The position numbers were made by a program, and so were the translations under genes. Positions 26,405 to 35,484 of a DNA stretch of 64,000 nucleotides are shown piece after piece. Within the stretch, counting starts at the first letter, position 1. Every line of letters starts with the position of its first letter. The notes under the pieces were generated by a model, which was given only the letters and a program-made list of their open reading frames with translations, was not told the DNA's origin and searched no databases. The stretch is from CABMKH01 sp040797625 (GTDB lineage: Bacteria; Bacillota; Clostridia; Tissierellales; Tissierellaceae), in NCBI GenBank assembly GCA_052067355.1, contig JBQHQH010000004.1:124001-188000 (forward strand), given 5' to 3'.

Positions 26405-26615
26405 AATACAAAAAAACCTTTATCCCCTATAGGGACGAAAGGTTAGTTCCGCGGTTCCACCCTATTTAATACCTTGAAACCAAGGTATTCACTTTATACA
26501 ATACACTCCGAAGTGCCCTTTACTCTATGAATCTATATCTAGTTTCCACCATACTAGACTCTCTATAATAAAGCCATAAAGAATTTTCTTCATCATCGTA
26601 TACTTATAAAACTTT
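26405..26615 (-). promoter_or_regulatory. T-box leader of glyQS
   Basis: On the minus strand the leader contains AGAGAGT and GGTGGAA in stem I, the T-box sequence AGGGTGGAACCGCGG and a terminator with arms AACCTTT and AAAGGTT followed by eight T (about 26409-26445). Uncharged tRNA-Gly binding would stabilise the antiterminator and permit glyQS transcription. A GGC at 26515-26517 is one possible specifier triplet, but I could not place it with certainty in the specifier loop. Confidence 0.93.
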
Positions 26616-26625
26616 ATACCATAAT

Positions 26626-26654
26626 AATTTAGCAGACAATCCATCTAATGTCAA
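26626..26654 (-). promoter_or_regulatory. sigma-A-type promoter of the glyQS leader
   Basis: TTGACA (26649-26654) and TAAATT (26626-26631) are spaced by 17 bases on the minus strand. Transcription would begin just ahead of stem I of the T-box. Confidence 0.6.
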
Positions 26655-26673
26655 TAGACACATGGGGGTAAAA

Positions 26674-27417
26674 TTAAATATTGATTATACTTTTTAATAG
26701 ATTTAGAGAATTAAAATCTGATCTATCAATATTATATAAAATATAGTCCTCCAAGATATCCTGTATACCTATAAGTGATTCTCTTGGTATATTCACACTA
26801 GATAATTTATCAAGTTCTATATACAATAACTGGCATATCCCTATATACATATCCCTATCTATTTTCTTTGCCTTGCTATCTACGGTGAAACAATTATCAC
26901 ATATTATGCCTCCTTCAGAAATGCTAAACTTGATGTTTGAAAGCTCTTTACTTCCACAGGATACACATCTTTCAATATATGGTCTATATCCTAAAAAAGA
27001 TATATATTTTAATTCAAAAGCAATTATGAATTTTAAGAAATCGTCATTTAATCCTGACAAAATTGTTAGACTCTTTTCTAAAAGTAAAAATAATACTTCA
27101 TTTGGCTCTTCTTCTGGCGTAGACCTATTAAGAAGTTCAAGTATATAGAATCCACAAACCACTCTCTCTATTCTCTCACGTATATCATAGAAAGATTCTA
27201 TTACAGATGCCTCATTGATATAGTAAAAACTTCTTCCCTTATAGAGTTGATACTCACTATAGGAAAAGGGTTGAGTATGAGCTATTAACTTAGATTTTGC
27301 CCTATAGGCTCCCTTTGCCATCACACTAATTCTTCCAAATTTTTTAGTATATATATTCAATATCTTGCTAGTTTCCTTAAACCTCATCTCGTTCAATACT
27401 ATTCCTTCAGTGCGCAA
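26674..27417 (-). CDS. recO: DNA repair protein RecO
   Basis: The 247-residue protein has an N-terminal OB domain (LRTEGIVLNEM, AKGAYRAKS) and a C-terminal zinc finger with CVSC near 160 and CDNC near 180. RecO loads RecA with RecR in recombinational repair. The TTG at 27417 is preferred, giving the usual start LRTEGIV, because GGAG lies 9 bases upstream. The frame stays open to a TTG at 27447 that overlaps era. Confidence 0.92.
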   Translation of the reverse strand: MRTEGIVLNEMRFKETSKILNIYTKKFGRISVMAKGAYRAKSKLIAHTQPFSYSEYQLYKGRSFYYINEASVIESFYDIRERIERVVCGFYILELLNRSTPEEEPNEVLFLLLEKSLTILSGLNDDFLKFIIAFELKYISFLGYRPYIERCVSCGSKELSNIKFSISEGGIICDNCFTVDSKAKKIDRDMYIGICQLLYIELDKLSSVNIPRESLIGIQDILEDYILYNIDRSDFNSLNLLKSIINI

Positions 27418-27433
27418 TATTCCAGACTCCAAT

Positions 27434-28318
27434 CTATTTGTAACCAAAATATTTCAATTTGTTTTCCCTTTCTCTCCAATTTTTCTCAACTTTCACCCAT
27501 AGCTGAAGATTTACTTTGCTACCCAATAGCTTTTCAATATCCTCTCTTGATGACTTGCCTATTTGTTTTAACATCTTTCCATTTTTCCCTATTACTATAC
27601 CCTTATGGGATTCTTTCTCACAATATATATTTGCATATACATCTATTAAATCCTTATTCTCTCTGCTTTTTATACCATCTATATTTACAAATATACCATG
27701 GGGAACTTCTTCATCAAGGTTTTCCAAAGCTTTTTCTCTTATTATCTCTGAAATAATAAATCTTTCTGGTTGATCCGTTATCATGTCATCTGGAAAGTAT
27801 TTAGGTCCTTCTGGCAATAATCTCTTTATAGCCTGAATATATTCATCGACATTTGATTCGTTCAATGCAGATATAGGTATAATCTCCTTAAACATTCTCA
27901 TATCTTCAAATTTTTTAATTAATGCAGAAACCTGTTCATCATCCAGCATATCAATCTTATTTATTAGCAACACAATAGGAGTTGATATAGTCTTTAATTC
28001 CTCTATTATATACTTATCTAAATTCCCAATTTCTATACTTTCATCTACCATAAAAGTTATGACATCCACTTCTTCTAATGCACTTTTAGAGACATCTAGC
28101 ATATATTCTCCTAATTTATTTTTAGGCATTTGTATGCCTGGAGTATCTAAAAATACAATTTGAAAATCCTCTTCTGTAAATACAAGCTGTATCTTGTTCC
28201 TCGTAGTCTGAGGTTTATCTGATATAATTGAAATCTTCTCTCCAATTATCTTATTTAACAATGTTGATTTCCCCACATTTGGCCTTCCTACAATGCTTAC
28301 AAATCCTGACTTATACAT
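27434..28318 (-). CDS. era: ribosome assembly GTPase Era
   Basis: The 294-residue GTPase has GRPNVGKST (G1), DTPGI (G3) and NKID (G4) in its N-terminal G domain and a C-terminal KH domain with VIGKNGKMLKQIG. Era binds the 3' end of 16S rRNA during 30S maturation. The ATG at 28318 follows GAAGGG at a proper distance. It lies 14 bases after cdd and just before recO, the conserved cdd-era-recO order. Confidence 0.97.
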   Translation of the reverse strand: MYKSGFVSIVGRPNVGKSTLLNKIIGEKISIISDKPQTTRNKIQLVFTEEDFQIVFLDTPGIQMPKNKLGEYMLDVSKSALEEVDVITFMVDESIEIGNLDKYIIEELKTISTPIVLLINKIDMLDDEQVSALIKKFEDMRMFKEIIPISALNESNVDEYIQAIKRLLPEGPKYFPDDMITDQPERFIISEIIREKALENLDEEVPHGIFVNIDGIKSRENKDLIDVYANIYCEKESHKGIVIGKNGKMLKQIGKSSREDIEKLLGSKVNLQLWVKVEKNWRERENKLKYFGYK

Positions 28319-28332
28319 ATAATCCAACCCTT

Positions 28333-28731
28333 CTATCTATTCTCTTCTAAATCTTCAGGTCCAAAGCTATGGGGCAATAGATCATCTATTGTATATTCCC
28401 TATATCTATCTACTGAACTTGCAATTATGATCTTTGCATCCCTACCAAATTCTCTAATCACCTGTCTACATACTCCACATGGATATGTAGGATCTGCATC
28501 TCCCACTATGACTATAGTGTCTATTTCTCTACTACCTTCAGATACAGCTTTAAAGATAGCCGTTCTCTCAGCACATATCGTAGGTGAATAAGATGATACT
28601 TCAATATTGCATCCCGTATATATACTTCCGTCCTTCATCAAGACAGTAGCTCCTACATGGAAATTAGAATATGGCACATATGCCTTTTTCTGTGCCTTTA
28701 GAGCCATCTCTATAAGTTGTGTTTTATTCAT
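28333..28731 (-). CDS. cdd: cytidine deaminase
   Basis: The 132-residue zinc enzyme converts cytidine and deoxycytidine to uridine forms in pyrimidine salvage. Motifs are YSNFHVGA, the catalytic CAERTAIF with the proton-shuttling glutamate, and PCGVCRQV with the two zinc-binding cysteines. The length is usual for the homotetrameric class. The start follows GGAGTGAGG. Confidence 0.97.
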   Translation of the reverse strand: MNKTQLIEMALKAQKKAYVPYSNFHVGATVLMKDGSIYTGCNIEVSSYSPTICAERTAIFKAVSEGSREIDTIVIVGDADPTYPCGVCRQVIREFGRDAKIIIASSVDRYREYTIDDLLPHSFGPEDLEENR

Positions 28732-28745
28732 TTCCTCACTCCAAT

Positions 28746-29447
28746 CTATCCAATTACCTGAAAAACTAATATACCTATTAATATACCCAATAATCCTCCT
28801 AAAACAACTTCTATTGAAGTATGTATCTTTCCTTCAATTCTGCTTTCAGCTACTAGTAATGCTAGTCCAAAAGTCAAAGTGATTATCAATATATTCTCCA
28901 CTAGAAATGCTACTATTGTAGCTATACAAAATGCAAGTGCTGAATGGCCGCTAACTACACCACCTTGAAAATGTGTTCCTCTGCCTTTATAATACTTTGC
29001 CTTTAATCCAATAGTCAATAAAATTACAAGCATTAAGGAAACGAATGTAAGATGAATTGGAGAGTTTTTAATCTTAAATATTATCACTTCTGAAAAATTG
29101 CTTAATCTATCAAAAAATAATAAATAGCCAACGATAATTGCATTTACGGAGCCAATAAGTACAGCACCAGCTGCTATATCCTTCGCCAATCTAGCATAAG
29201 GGTGATAGTCTTTAGTGATCATATCTATGGTCTTTTCTATAGCAGTATTTATCATCTCTAATACCAATACTAGAGTAATTGCAAACAATAGGATTAAAAA
29301 CTCAGTTCTAGTAAAATTAAAGAATAGACTTAAACCTAAAACCCCTACAGCAATAATATAATGCACTAACATATTTCTCTCCATCTTTATAGAGACGATT
29401 ATTCCCGATACTGCATAATTAAAACTATCAATTATGCTTCTCTTCAT
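28746..29447 (-). CDS. DgkA-PAP2 fusion: undecaprenol/diacylglycerol kinase with phosphatase domain
   Basis: The 233-residue membrane protein joins a DgkA-type kinase (residues about 1-115, with EMINTAIEKTID) to a PAP2 domain (about 125-233). The PAP2 part has KYYKGRG, SGHSA and SRIEGKIHTSIE, so the three phosphatase motifs are present, although the last acid is glutamate and PSGH reads VSGH. Such fusions are common in Clostridia and probably recycle undecaprenyl lipids for wall synthesis. It lies between ybeY and cdd. Confidence 0.9.
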   Translation of the reverse strand: MKRSIIDSFNYAVSGIIVSIKMERNMLVHYIIAVGVLGLSLFFNFTRTEFLILLFAITLVLVLEMINTAIEKTIDMITKDYHPYARLAKDIAAGAVLIGSVNAIIVGYLLFFDRLSNFSEVIIFKIKNSPIHLTFVSLMLVILLTIGLKAKYYKGRGTHFQGGVVSGHSALAFCIATIVAFLVENILIITLTFGLALLVAESRIEGKIHTSIEVVLGGLLGILIGILVFQVIG

Positions 29448-29450
29448 TGC

Positions 29451-29912
29451 TTACTCTCCTTTATTATTTTTAAATATCTCAAGTCTTCTCATTACCTGTT
29501 TTTCTCTATCTCTCATTTCTTTTTTATCATCTTCCTCCATATGATCATATCCCATTAAATGAAACATACTATGAGCTGTTAAATATGCTAATTCTCTCTG
29601 AAGGCTGTGTCCATATTCTTCTGATTGCTCTATTGCCTTTTCCATAGATATGATAATATCACCAAGTAGAGGAATTGGAACTATTAGATCTTCATCTATT
29701 GGAAAAGACAACACATCTGTTTCTCTATCAACTCCTCTATATTGACTATTTAACTGTCTAATCTCCTCATTATCTACAAAAGAAATAGATATTTCATATT
29801 CTAAACCTATTCCCTCTACTAATAAAGATTCTCTTACTACTTTCTCCAATAGATTATAGATATCTTCATCTATATCTACCTTGGATTGTCTATTGTCTAC
29901 ATAGATCTCCAT
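29451..29912 (-). CDS. ybeY: endoribonuclease YbeY
   Basis: The 153-residue metalloenzyme contains HSMFHLMGYDH, the three-histidine zinc site, and DVLSFPIDED upstream of it. YbeY takes part in 16S rRNA 3'-end maturation and ribosome quality control. It is three bases ahead of the dgkA-PAP2 gene and follows phoH, an order kept across Firmicutes. Confidence 0.97.
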   Translation of the reverse strand: MEIYVDNRQSKVDIDEDIYNLLEKVVRESLLVEGIGLEYEISISFVDNEEIRQLNSQYRGVDRETDVLSFPIDEDLIVPIPLLGDIIISMEKAIEQSEEYGHSLQRELAYLTAHSMFHLMGYDHMEEDDKKEMRDREKQVMRRLEIFKNNKGE

Positions 29913-29966
29913 ATTTTTTCCCCCTTAGTTTATATATACCCTATAATCTTTAATTGGCATATAGAA

Positions 29967-30938
29967 TTATATATTCTTGTATTCGAACTTCTCATATGCT
30001 TCAATAATTCTCTGAACTAATGGATGCCTTACAATGTCAAATTTTGATAGATACACCATCTCTATTCCCTTAACATTATCTAAAATCTTTGATACCGTTC
30101 TAAGTCCTGACTGTTTACCTTTAGGTAGGTCAACCTGTGTTATATCACCAGTTATTATGGCCTTTGACCCAAATCCCAATCTAGTTAAAAACATCTTCAT
30201 CTGTTCATTTGTTGTATTTTGAGCCTCATCTAAGATAATATACGCAGAATCCAAAGTTCTCCCTCTCATATATGCTAGAGGTGCTACCTCAATTAATCCC
30301 TTTTCCATATATCTTACATAATTATCTGAGCCTAAAATCTCAAATAATGCATCATATACAGGTCTCAAGTATGGATCTACTTTCTCTTGCAAATCTCCAG
30401 GCAAAAATCCCAGACTTTCACCTGCTTCAACTGCAGGTCTAGTCAAGATTATTCTATTTACTTGTTTGTTTTTAAAAGCCTGAACTGCCATAGCCATAGC
30501 TAAATATGTCTTACCTGTTCCTGCTGGTCCTATTCCAAAGACTATATCATTTTCCTTAATAGCATCTATATATCTCTTCTGGCCCAATGTCTTGGGTTTT
30601 ATACTCTTTCCACTTGCACTTATACATATGACTTCATTTAATAGTTCCTTTAGCTTATGGTCTTCTCCTTTTAGTATAGACTGAATAGCATATCTTAAAT
30701 CCTGTTGGTCTAATTTTTTTTGCGCCTTGATGATATCAATCAAATTATAGATCAACTTTTCTCCTAGTTCTATATCATCTGAGTTTCCATATACTTCAAG
30801 ATTTCCATCTCCTATAGTCACTTTAATATTCAACGTATTTTCTATTAAATTAATATTCTCATCTAATTCACCAAATAATTCACTGATGATACCATTATTG
30901 TCTATAGGTATTTTCTTTTCCCTAATATTTTCTGTCAA
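29967..30938 (-). CDS. phoH: PhoH-like ATPase
   Basis: The 323-residue protein has a KH-like N-terminal region and a PhoH ATPase domain with Walker A GPAGTGKTYLA, Walker B YIILDEAQN and the DITQVDLP segment. Its partner genes ybeY and era point to a role in RNA metabolism, though the activity is not firmly known. The start is TTG after GGAGGAG. It follows yqfD closely. Confidence 0.95.
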   Translation of the reverse strand: MTENIREKKIPIDNNGIISELFGELDENINLIENTLNIKVTIGDGNLEVYGNSDDIELGEKLIYNLIDIIKAQKKLDQQDLRYAIQSILKGEDHKLKELLNEVICISASGKSIKPKTLGQKRYIDAIKENDIVFGIGPAGTGKTYLAMAMAVQAFKNKQVNRIILTRPAVEAGESLGFLPGDLQEKVDPYLRPVYDALFEILGSDNYVRYMEKGLIEVAPLAYMRGRTLDSAYIILDEAQNTTNEQMKMFLTRLGFGSKAIITGDITQVDLPKGKQSGLRTVSKILDNVKGIEMVYLSKFDIVRHPLVQRIIEAYEKFEYKNI

Positions 30939-30949
30939 TTCTTCTCCTC

Positions 30950-32149
30950 CTAATTTGATATTATCTGTATTTTAGATATATCCTCTATGGTTTCAATTAC
31001 TATCTGTGTTTTTAATATATTGCCCTTTATAGTATATAGAGCATCCTTAGATACCACTTCCACATTATCTGGCAATTGCTCATTTATCTCTTTTATAGCC
31101 TTTAATTGAGAAGATTTTTTTAGAAAATCAATATCCCTTTTTACCTCTTTTACTTCTACTTCTCTAAATGTATAGTTAACTAATTTAAATGGAATCTTTA
31201 ATTTATTCCATTTGAAATCTAATAAATCTCTTTCAGTAATCTCCTCAGTATAGTTTTCATAGGGAATATCTCCTGATAAAAATCTTATTCCTTTATCCTT
31301 AAATTTCAATCCTCTTTGTTTATACACTTTCCCTGTCTCTACTTCATCTACTTTTACTATTGGTTCCTCAACTGTAGCAGTGTATCTCGTCTGAGCCAAC
31401 ACTTCCCCTTCTGCATGGACTAAATAACTATCGAGATCGGGATCAAGTTCACTTTCTATAATACCTGATATTAACACATCTCCTGGCTCTACAATCTCAC
31501 CCTTCTCCACTAAAGCAATTCCGTTTTTAGCTATGATCTTAGTTATAACACCTTTTTTCTTTGCCACTAGATTACATGGATATGATTTATCTACTTTTTC
31601 AGGCGGTATATCTAACTCTCTAAGTTCAATTATAAGTTTTACTCCGTTGATCTTAACATCTAAAAACGAAATATATTCAAATTTATTTAATAGAATCTCC
31701 TTTACACGATTCACCTGAATGTTTTGCTTGAATTTACCTACCTTTATATTATTTACTTCTAATACGCTAAATATTTCATCTAGAGGAATTTGTTCTGCTC
31801 CTTTTATATCTATTTCCCATATGATAGATGATAACAATATAATAAGGCAGACAAAAATTATTGCCCCAAATCCTAACATCTTCCTCTTCTTTAATCTTTC
31901 CATTATAAATGGCAAACCAGACCTATAAAGGATCTCCATCTTACAACCTATCTTGCCTACTATGCTCTCCAAGCTTCTATATCCTAGTAGTGATACTGTT
32001 GCTTCTATCTCCGTATTGTTTACTCTCTTCACATCCCAAAGATATATATCGTTAGTCAAGGCAAGATTAAGCAGTCTTTCCAAACTCAACCCATTAATTT
32101 TAATGATAACATATCCTTTTAAATAATTCCATAATTTTATCGCTAGCAT
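30950..32149 (-). CDS. yqfD: sporulation protein YqfD
   Basis: The 399-residue membrane protein has a cytoplasmic N-terminal domain, one membrane segment at about 91-112, and a large external domain. YqfD is found only in endospore formers and is usually linked with yqfC; in Bacillus it is under mother-cell control. GLSLERLLNLAL and LAQTRYTA-like AQTRYTATVE are family features. It is 11 bases downstream of yqfC. Confidence 0.93.
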   Translation of the reverse strand: MLAIKLWNYLKGYVIIKINGLSLERLLNLALTNDIYLWDVKRVNNTEIEATVSLLGYRSLESIVGKIGCKMEILYRSGLPFIMERLKKRKMLGFGAIIFVCLIILLSSIIWEIDIKGAEQIPLDEIFSVLEVNNIKVGKFKQNIQVNRVKEILLNKFEYISFLDVKINGVKLIIELRELDIPPEKVDKSYPCNLVAKKKGVITKIIAKNGIALVEKGEIVEPGDVLISGIIESELDPDLDSYLVHAEGEVLAQTRYTATVEEPIVKVDEVETGKVYKQRGLKFKDKGIRFLSGDIPYENYTEEITERDLLDFKWNKLKIPFKLVNYTFREVEVKEVKRDIDFLKKSSQLKAIKEINEQLPDNVEVVSKDALYTIKGNILKTQIVIETIEDISKIQIISN

Positions 32150-32159
32150 ATCTACACCC

Positions 32160-32438
32160 CTAGCCTATTATTTCAACCTTTTCTATATTTCCATCTATAT
32201 TAATCTCCTCCAGGAGAATATTCTTAATGGTCATAGAATTTCCACTGATCTTTATTATTCCTATTTTACTATTTATCCTAATTAGTTCCTCAGTATATTC
32301 TATTATCCCTTTATGGTTGGATATATCCACCTTCTTATTGCCTAAAATAGTTATCTTAGGCAAATCCAGGGCTATATCTAGAGGCAATTCAAGGGCATCA
32401 GTAAGAGTCATCTTTAAATCATCCATATTTTTTTTCAT
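32160..32438 (-). CDS. yqfC: sporulation protein YqfC
   Basis: The 92-residue protein shows LELPLDIALDLPKITILGN and IKISGNSMTIKNI, matching YqfC. The function is unknown, but it always occurs with yqfD in spore formers. The ATG at 32438 has AGGAGG 8 bases upstream; the longer frame to 32501 has no site and an unlikely hydrophobic lead. Confidence 0.9.
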   Translation of the reverse strand: MKKNMDDLKMTLTDALELPLDIALDLPKITILGNKKVDISNHKGIIEYTEELIRINSKIGIIKISGNSMTIKNILLEEINIDGNIEKVEIIG

Positions 32439-32505
32439 ATAAATCCCTCCTACTAATAATATGCTATATATAAAATTACTATTACATATGAAAAGAAGCA
32501 TGTAT

Positions 32506-32943
32506 TTACATGCTTCTCTTCATATGTTGTCTGCTCTTAGGTTCTGACAATATCTCAGAAAATATAATCCCTCTCACTATATCTTTTCTAATATCTATTT
32601 CAGAATTATCCATACTTTTGCTCTTTTCCACTTCTCTATTATTATCTTCAGCTGGCTTCTCTTCTATAGTATTTTCCTCATTAGCTTCTATTAAATCTAG
32701 ATTATTCTTCTCTACCCTTTTTATCTTATTAGCTCTATTTTCTTTTACAGTATTTCTATTTCCTAAATTTTTTTCGATTTCCTCATTTAAAACAGTTATG
32801 AGATCTCTCTTCTTTTCTGTAAATTGCCTCTTATACCCTTCATTTCTCTTTTTTCTGACTTCTTCAATCTTTTTCTTGTCTTTAGAGCTCTTTAAAATCA
32901 AATCTATTACTATGATAATGACAAAAAAAACTAAAGGACTCAT
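32506..32943 (-). CDS. hypothetical protein with N-terminal membrane anchor
   Basis: The 145-residue protein starts with a membrane segment (about 3-19) followed by a long, highly charged region rich in lysine, glutamate and asparagine. It ends in a short conserved-looking block VRGIIFSEILSEPKSR. I do not recognise a named family. It sits between floA and yqfC with 11-base spacing to floA, so it is probably in the same transcript. The opposite-strand frame here is a shadow of this gene. Confidence 0.7.
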   Translation of the reverse strand: MSPLVFFVIIIVIDLILKSSKDKKKIEEVRKKRNEGYKRQFTEKKRDLITVLNEEIEKNLGNRNTVKENRANKIKRVEKNNLDLIEANEENTIEEKPAEDNNREVEKSKSMDNSEIDIRKDIVRGIIFSEILSEPKSRQHMKRSM

Positions 32944-32954
32944 TTAATCACATC

Positions 32955-33944
32955 CTATTTTTTCTTCTCTTCATCTGTCAGCTTAGATATAGATGTTCTC
33001 ATATCTGTATCCGCTAAAACATTTCTCATATTATAATAATCCATAACTCCCATCTTTCCATCTCTTAAAGCTGTAGCTAATGCCAATGGAACTTCTGCTT
33101 CAGCCTCTACTACTTTGGCTCTCATGGATTGTACTTCGGCCTTCATCTCTTGCTCCTTAGCAACAGCCATTGCTCTTCTCTCTTCAGCTCTAGCTTCTGC
33201 AATACGCTTATCTGCTTCTGCCTGATCCATTTGTAATCTAGCTCCTATATTTCTACCTATATCCACATCTGCTATATCTATAGATAGTATTTCAAAAGCA
33301 GTTCCAGAATCTAATCCCTTACTCAATACTGTCTTAGATATACTATCTGGATTTTCCAAAACATCTTTATGAGATACAGAACTACCTACAGTAGTGACAA
33401 TTCCCTCTCCTACTCTAGCTATAATTGTCTCTTCACCAGCTCCACCTACTAACCTTTCAATATTAGCTCTTACAGTGACTCTAGCTTTTACTACTACCTC
33501 TATACCATCTTTAGATACTGCAGCAATCTGTGGCGTCTCAATTACCTTTGGATTGACACTTACCTGTACTGCTTCTAAGACATTTCTACCTGCTAAGTCT
33601 ATAGCTGCTGCTCTTTCAAATTCTAGAGGTATATTTGCTCTTTGAGCAGCTATTAGAGCATCTACTACTGTGTTTATATTACCTCCTGCTAGATAATGTG
33701 CTTCTAATTCATCTACATGTAAGTTTAAGCCTGCTTTTGTAGCCTTAATCATAGGATTTACTATTCTACTTGGAGCTACTCTTCTAAGCCTCATACCCAT
33801 CAATGTGGAAAATCTTATCCTAACTCCTGAAAAATATGCAGTTACCCATAATCCCACTGGAACAAATGTAAAGAATAGCATCACAAATATTATTATAATC
33901 AATGCAATAGCAAAAGTGAAAACCGTTGATAAACTTGAACCCAT
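32955..33944 (-). CDS. floA: flotillin-like protein FloA
   Basis: The 329-residue membrane scaffold protein has an N-terminal hydrophobic hairpin (about 9-34), the SPFH-like region with VNPMIKATKAGL and VVKARVTVRANIERLVGG, and a C-terminal coiled coil rich in alanine and glutamate. FloA organises functional membrane microdomains. The nfeD gene lies four bases upstream, the usual nfeD-floA pair. Confidence 0.96.
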   Translation of the reverse strand: MGSSLSTVFTFAIALIIIIFVMLFFTFVPVGLWVTAYFSGVRIRFSTLMGMRLRRVAPSRIVNPMIKATKAGLNLHVDELEAHYLAGGNINTVVDALIAAQRANIPLEFERAAAIDLAGRNVLEAVQVSVNPKVIETPQIAAVSKDGIEVVVKARVTVRANIERLVGGAGEETIIARVGEGIVTTVGSSVSHKDVLENPDSISKTVLSKGLDSGTAFEILSIDIADVDIGRNIGARLQMDQAEADKRIAEARAEERRAMAVAKEQEMKAEVQSMRAKVVEAEAEVPLALATALRDGKMGVMDYYNMRNVLADTDMRTSISKLTDEEKKK

Positions 33945-33947
33945 ATT

Positions 33948-35231
33948 CTAAACCCTCCTAACAAATATTTTTGAACCTTCAACTCTAACTACTTGAACTA
34001 ATGTATCTACAGGTATATAACCTTCATCGGATAATACATCAATTCTTTCTCCATCTATATCCATAAATCCACTTGGCCTAAGTCCTGATACTGTCTTTCC
34101 CTCTTTATTCAGATATTCTCTTTTATTATCTGTACTTACATATCCTTTTTGTTCTTCATGTTTAGTTGTCAATATTATAGAATTCAGTATATTACTTCTA
34201 AAACCTAATTTGAACAAGATCATAGTTACTATTGTAGTTATGATTATCGCTATACTCATAGATAATAGAGCTACACCAAAGGAGTTCATGGCTAAAATTA
34301 TACCTACCAGTACAAATATAATACCACTTATGCCTGGTAAGCCAAAGCCTGGAACTATTCCTTCAATGACTAACAATATAAGTCCAGTTACAAATAGAGC
34401 TAAAGATGTCCAATGGGAATGTCCTGCTAGTATATTTCCTCCAAAATATAATCCAAATCCTATAATACTTATGGTTCCGCCTATTCCAAATCCTGGAGTC
34501 ATAATTTCTACTATTAACCCTACAAAAGCTATAGTCAATAACATGCTACTGACATATGGACTTGAAATATACTTTGATAATTTCATCTGAAATCCTTCTT
34601 GCCTATGGATTATATTTGCATTATCAAACCCAAAATTATTCAATATATCATCATAATCATTAGAGATATAGTCTGCTATTCCAAGATTTAATGCCTCTTG
34701 GGAAGTTAGATTTACTAACTTACCTCTTGTTGTAATTCCATCTATTTCCATATCCCTATCTGCCATTGCTTCTACTATGTTTTCATCTCTATTTCTATAT
34801 TGGGCAGTGTCTCTCAATATTGCTCTCCACATAGATAGAACTTTTTCTGTATTGGGAATAGTCTCAGCTGAGCCTATAGTTGCATTAGGTGCCATGACTA
34901 CCTTCTCACCCGATATGCTAATCAGAACTCCAGCAGATTCAGCTTTATTATTTACAAAGGATATAGTAGGAATATTTGTTGCTAAAATAGCATCTTTTAT
35001 CCTTATGGCTTCATCAATTAGACCTCCATAAGTATTTATCTCCAATATTATAGCTTCTACATCCTTCTTATTTAATTCATCTATAGCCCCAACTACAAAG
35101 TTTCTCGTTGCTCTATTGATTTCTCCCTCAATAGGTATTACATAGATGTTTCCACTAGATTCTCCATAGGCAAAACCACTAAATAATATAAATAGAACAA
35201 GTAAAATCAATGTAATCCTAAATTTTTTCAA
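33948..35231 (-). CDS. nfeD: NfeD-family membrane serine protease
   Basis: The 427-residue protein begins with a signal peptide (about 1-24), then a ClpP-class domain with EINTYGGLIDEA and the nucleophile context NNKAESAGVLISI. About four to five membrane segments follow at 230-345, and an OB-fold NfeD domain closes it. It is the long form that accompanies flotillins. The start is TTG after GGAGGTG. The upstream 250-base gap carries terminators and a short repeat. Confidence 0.93.
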   Translation of the reverse strand: MKKFRITLILLVLFILFSGFAYGESSGNIYVIPIEGEINRATRNFVVGAIDELNKKDVEAIILEINTYGGLIDEAIRIKDAILATNIPTISFVNNKAESAGVLISISGEKVVMAPNATIGSAETIPNTEKVLSMWRAILRDTAQYRNRDENIVEAMADRDMEIDGITTRGKLVNLTSQEALNLGIADYISNDYDDILNNFGFDNANIIHRQEGFQMKLSKYISSPYVSSMLLTIAFVGLIVEIMTPGFGIGGTISIIGFGLYFGGNILAGHSHWTSLALFVTGLILLVIEGIVPGFGLPGISGIIFVLVGIILAMNSFGVALLSMSIAIIITTIVTMILFKLGFRSNILNSIILTTKHEEQKGYVSTDNKREYLNKEGKTVSGLRPSGFMDIDGERIDVLSDEGYIPVDTLVQVVRVEGSKIFVRRV

Positions 35232-35317
35232 TCTAACACCTCCATTTCATATTATATTCACTAATAACTTCTATTCTTACTATATAATAATACCCAATAA
35301 TATAGAATATAATTATT

Positions 35318-35357
35318 AAAAAAGGCTTCTATTAGAGCATTGCAATATAGCCTTTTT
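35318..35357. terminator. terminator-like hairpin between yqeY and nfeD
   Basis: The arms AAAAAGGCT and AGCCTTTTT enclose about 21 bases and are T-flanked on both strands. No gene on the plus strand ends here, so its target is unclear. Confidence 0.45.
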
Positions 35358-35370
35358 AAAACTTCTAAAT

Positions 35371-35448
35371 GGAAAGTTCGTGTTAATTAATATTTCATCA
35401 TATAACGGAAAGTTCATATTAGTTTGTATCTTAAATCGAGAACTTTCC
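35371..35448. repeat. two direct 18-base repeats plus one inverted copy
   Basis: GGAAAGTTCGTGTTAATT (35371-35388) and GGAAAGTTCATATTAGTT (35407-35424) are 36 bases apart and match at 15 of 18 positions. GAACTTTCC (35440-35448) is an inverted copy of the first nine bases. They could be regulator sites or a decayed element. Confidence 0.6.
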
Positions 35449-35462
35449 TATATGTTATAAAA

Positions 35463-35484
35463 AACCTGGGTTATTACCCAGGTT
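35463..35484 (-). terminator. yqeY terminator
   Basis: The arms AACCTGGGT and ACCCAGGTT with a 4-base loop are followed by TTTTTTAT on the minus strand. It overlaps the yqeY stop. Confidence 0.8.

Noticed and set aside
32510..32947. A plus-strand 145-residue ORF opposite the hypothetical gene at 32506
   Set aside because: It has almost the same extent but is a leucine- and serine-rich shadow of a lysine- and glutamate-rich gene. The minus-strand frame has the ribosome-binding site and operon spacing.
35371..35448. Short CRISPR array
   Set aside because: Only two imperfect direct repeats are present, with no third unit, and no cas genes lie in the window.
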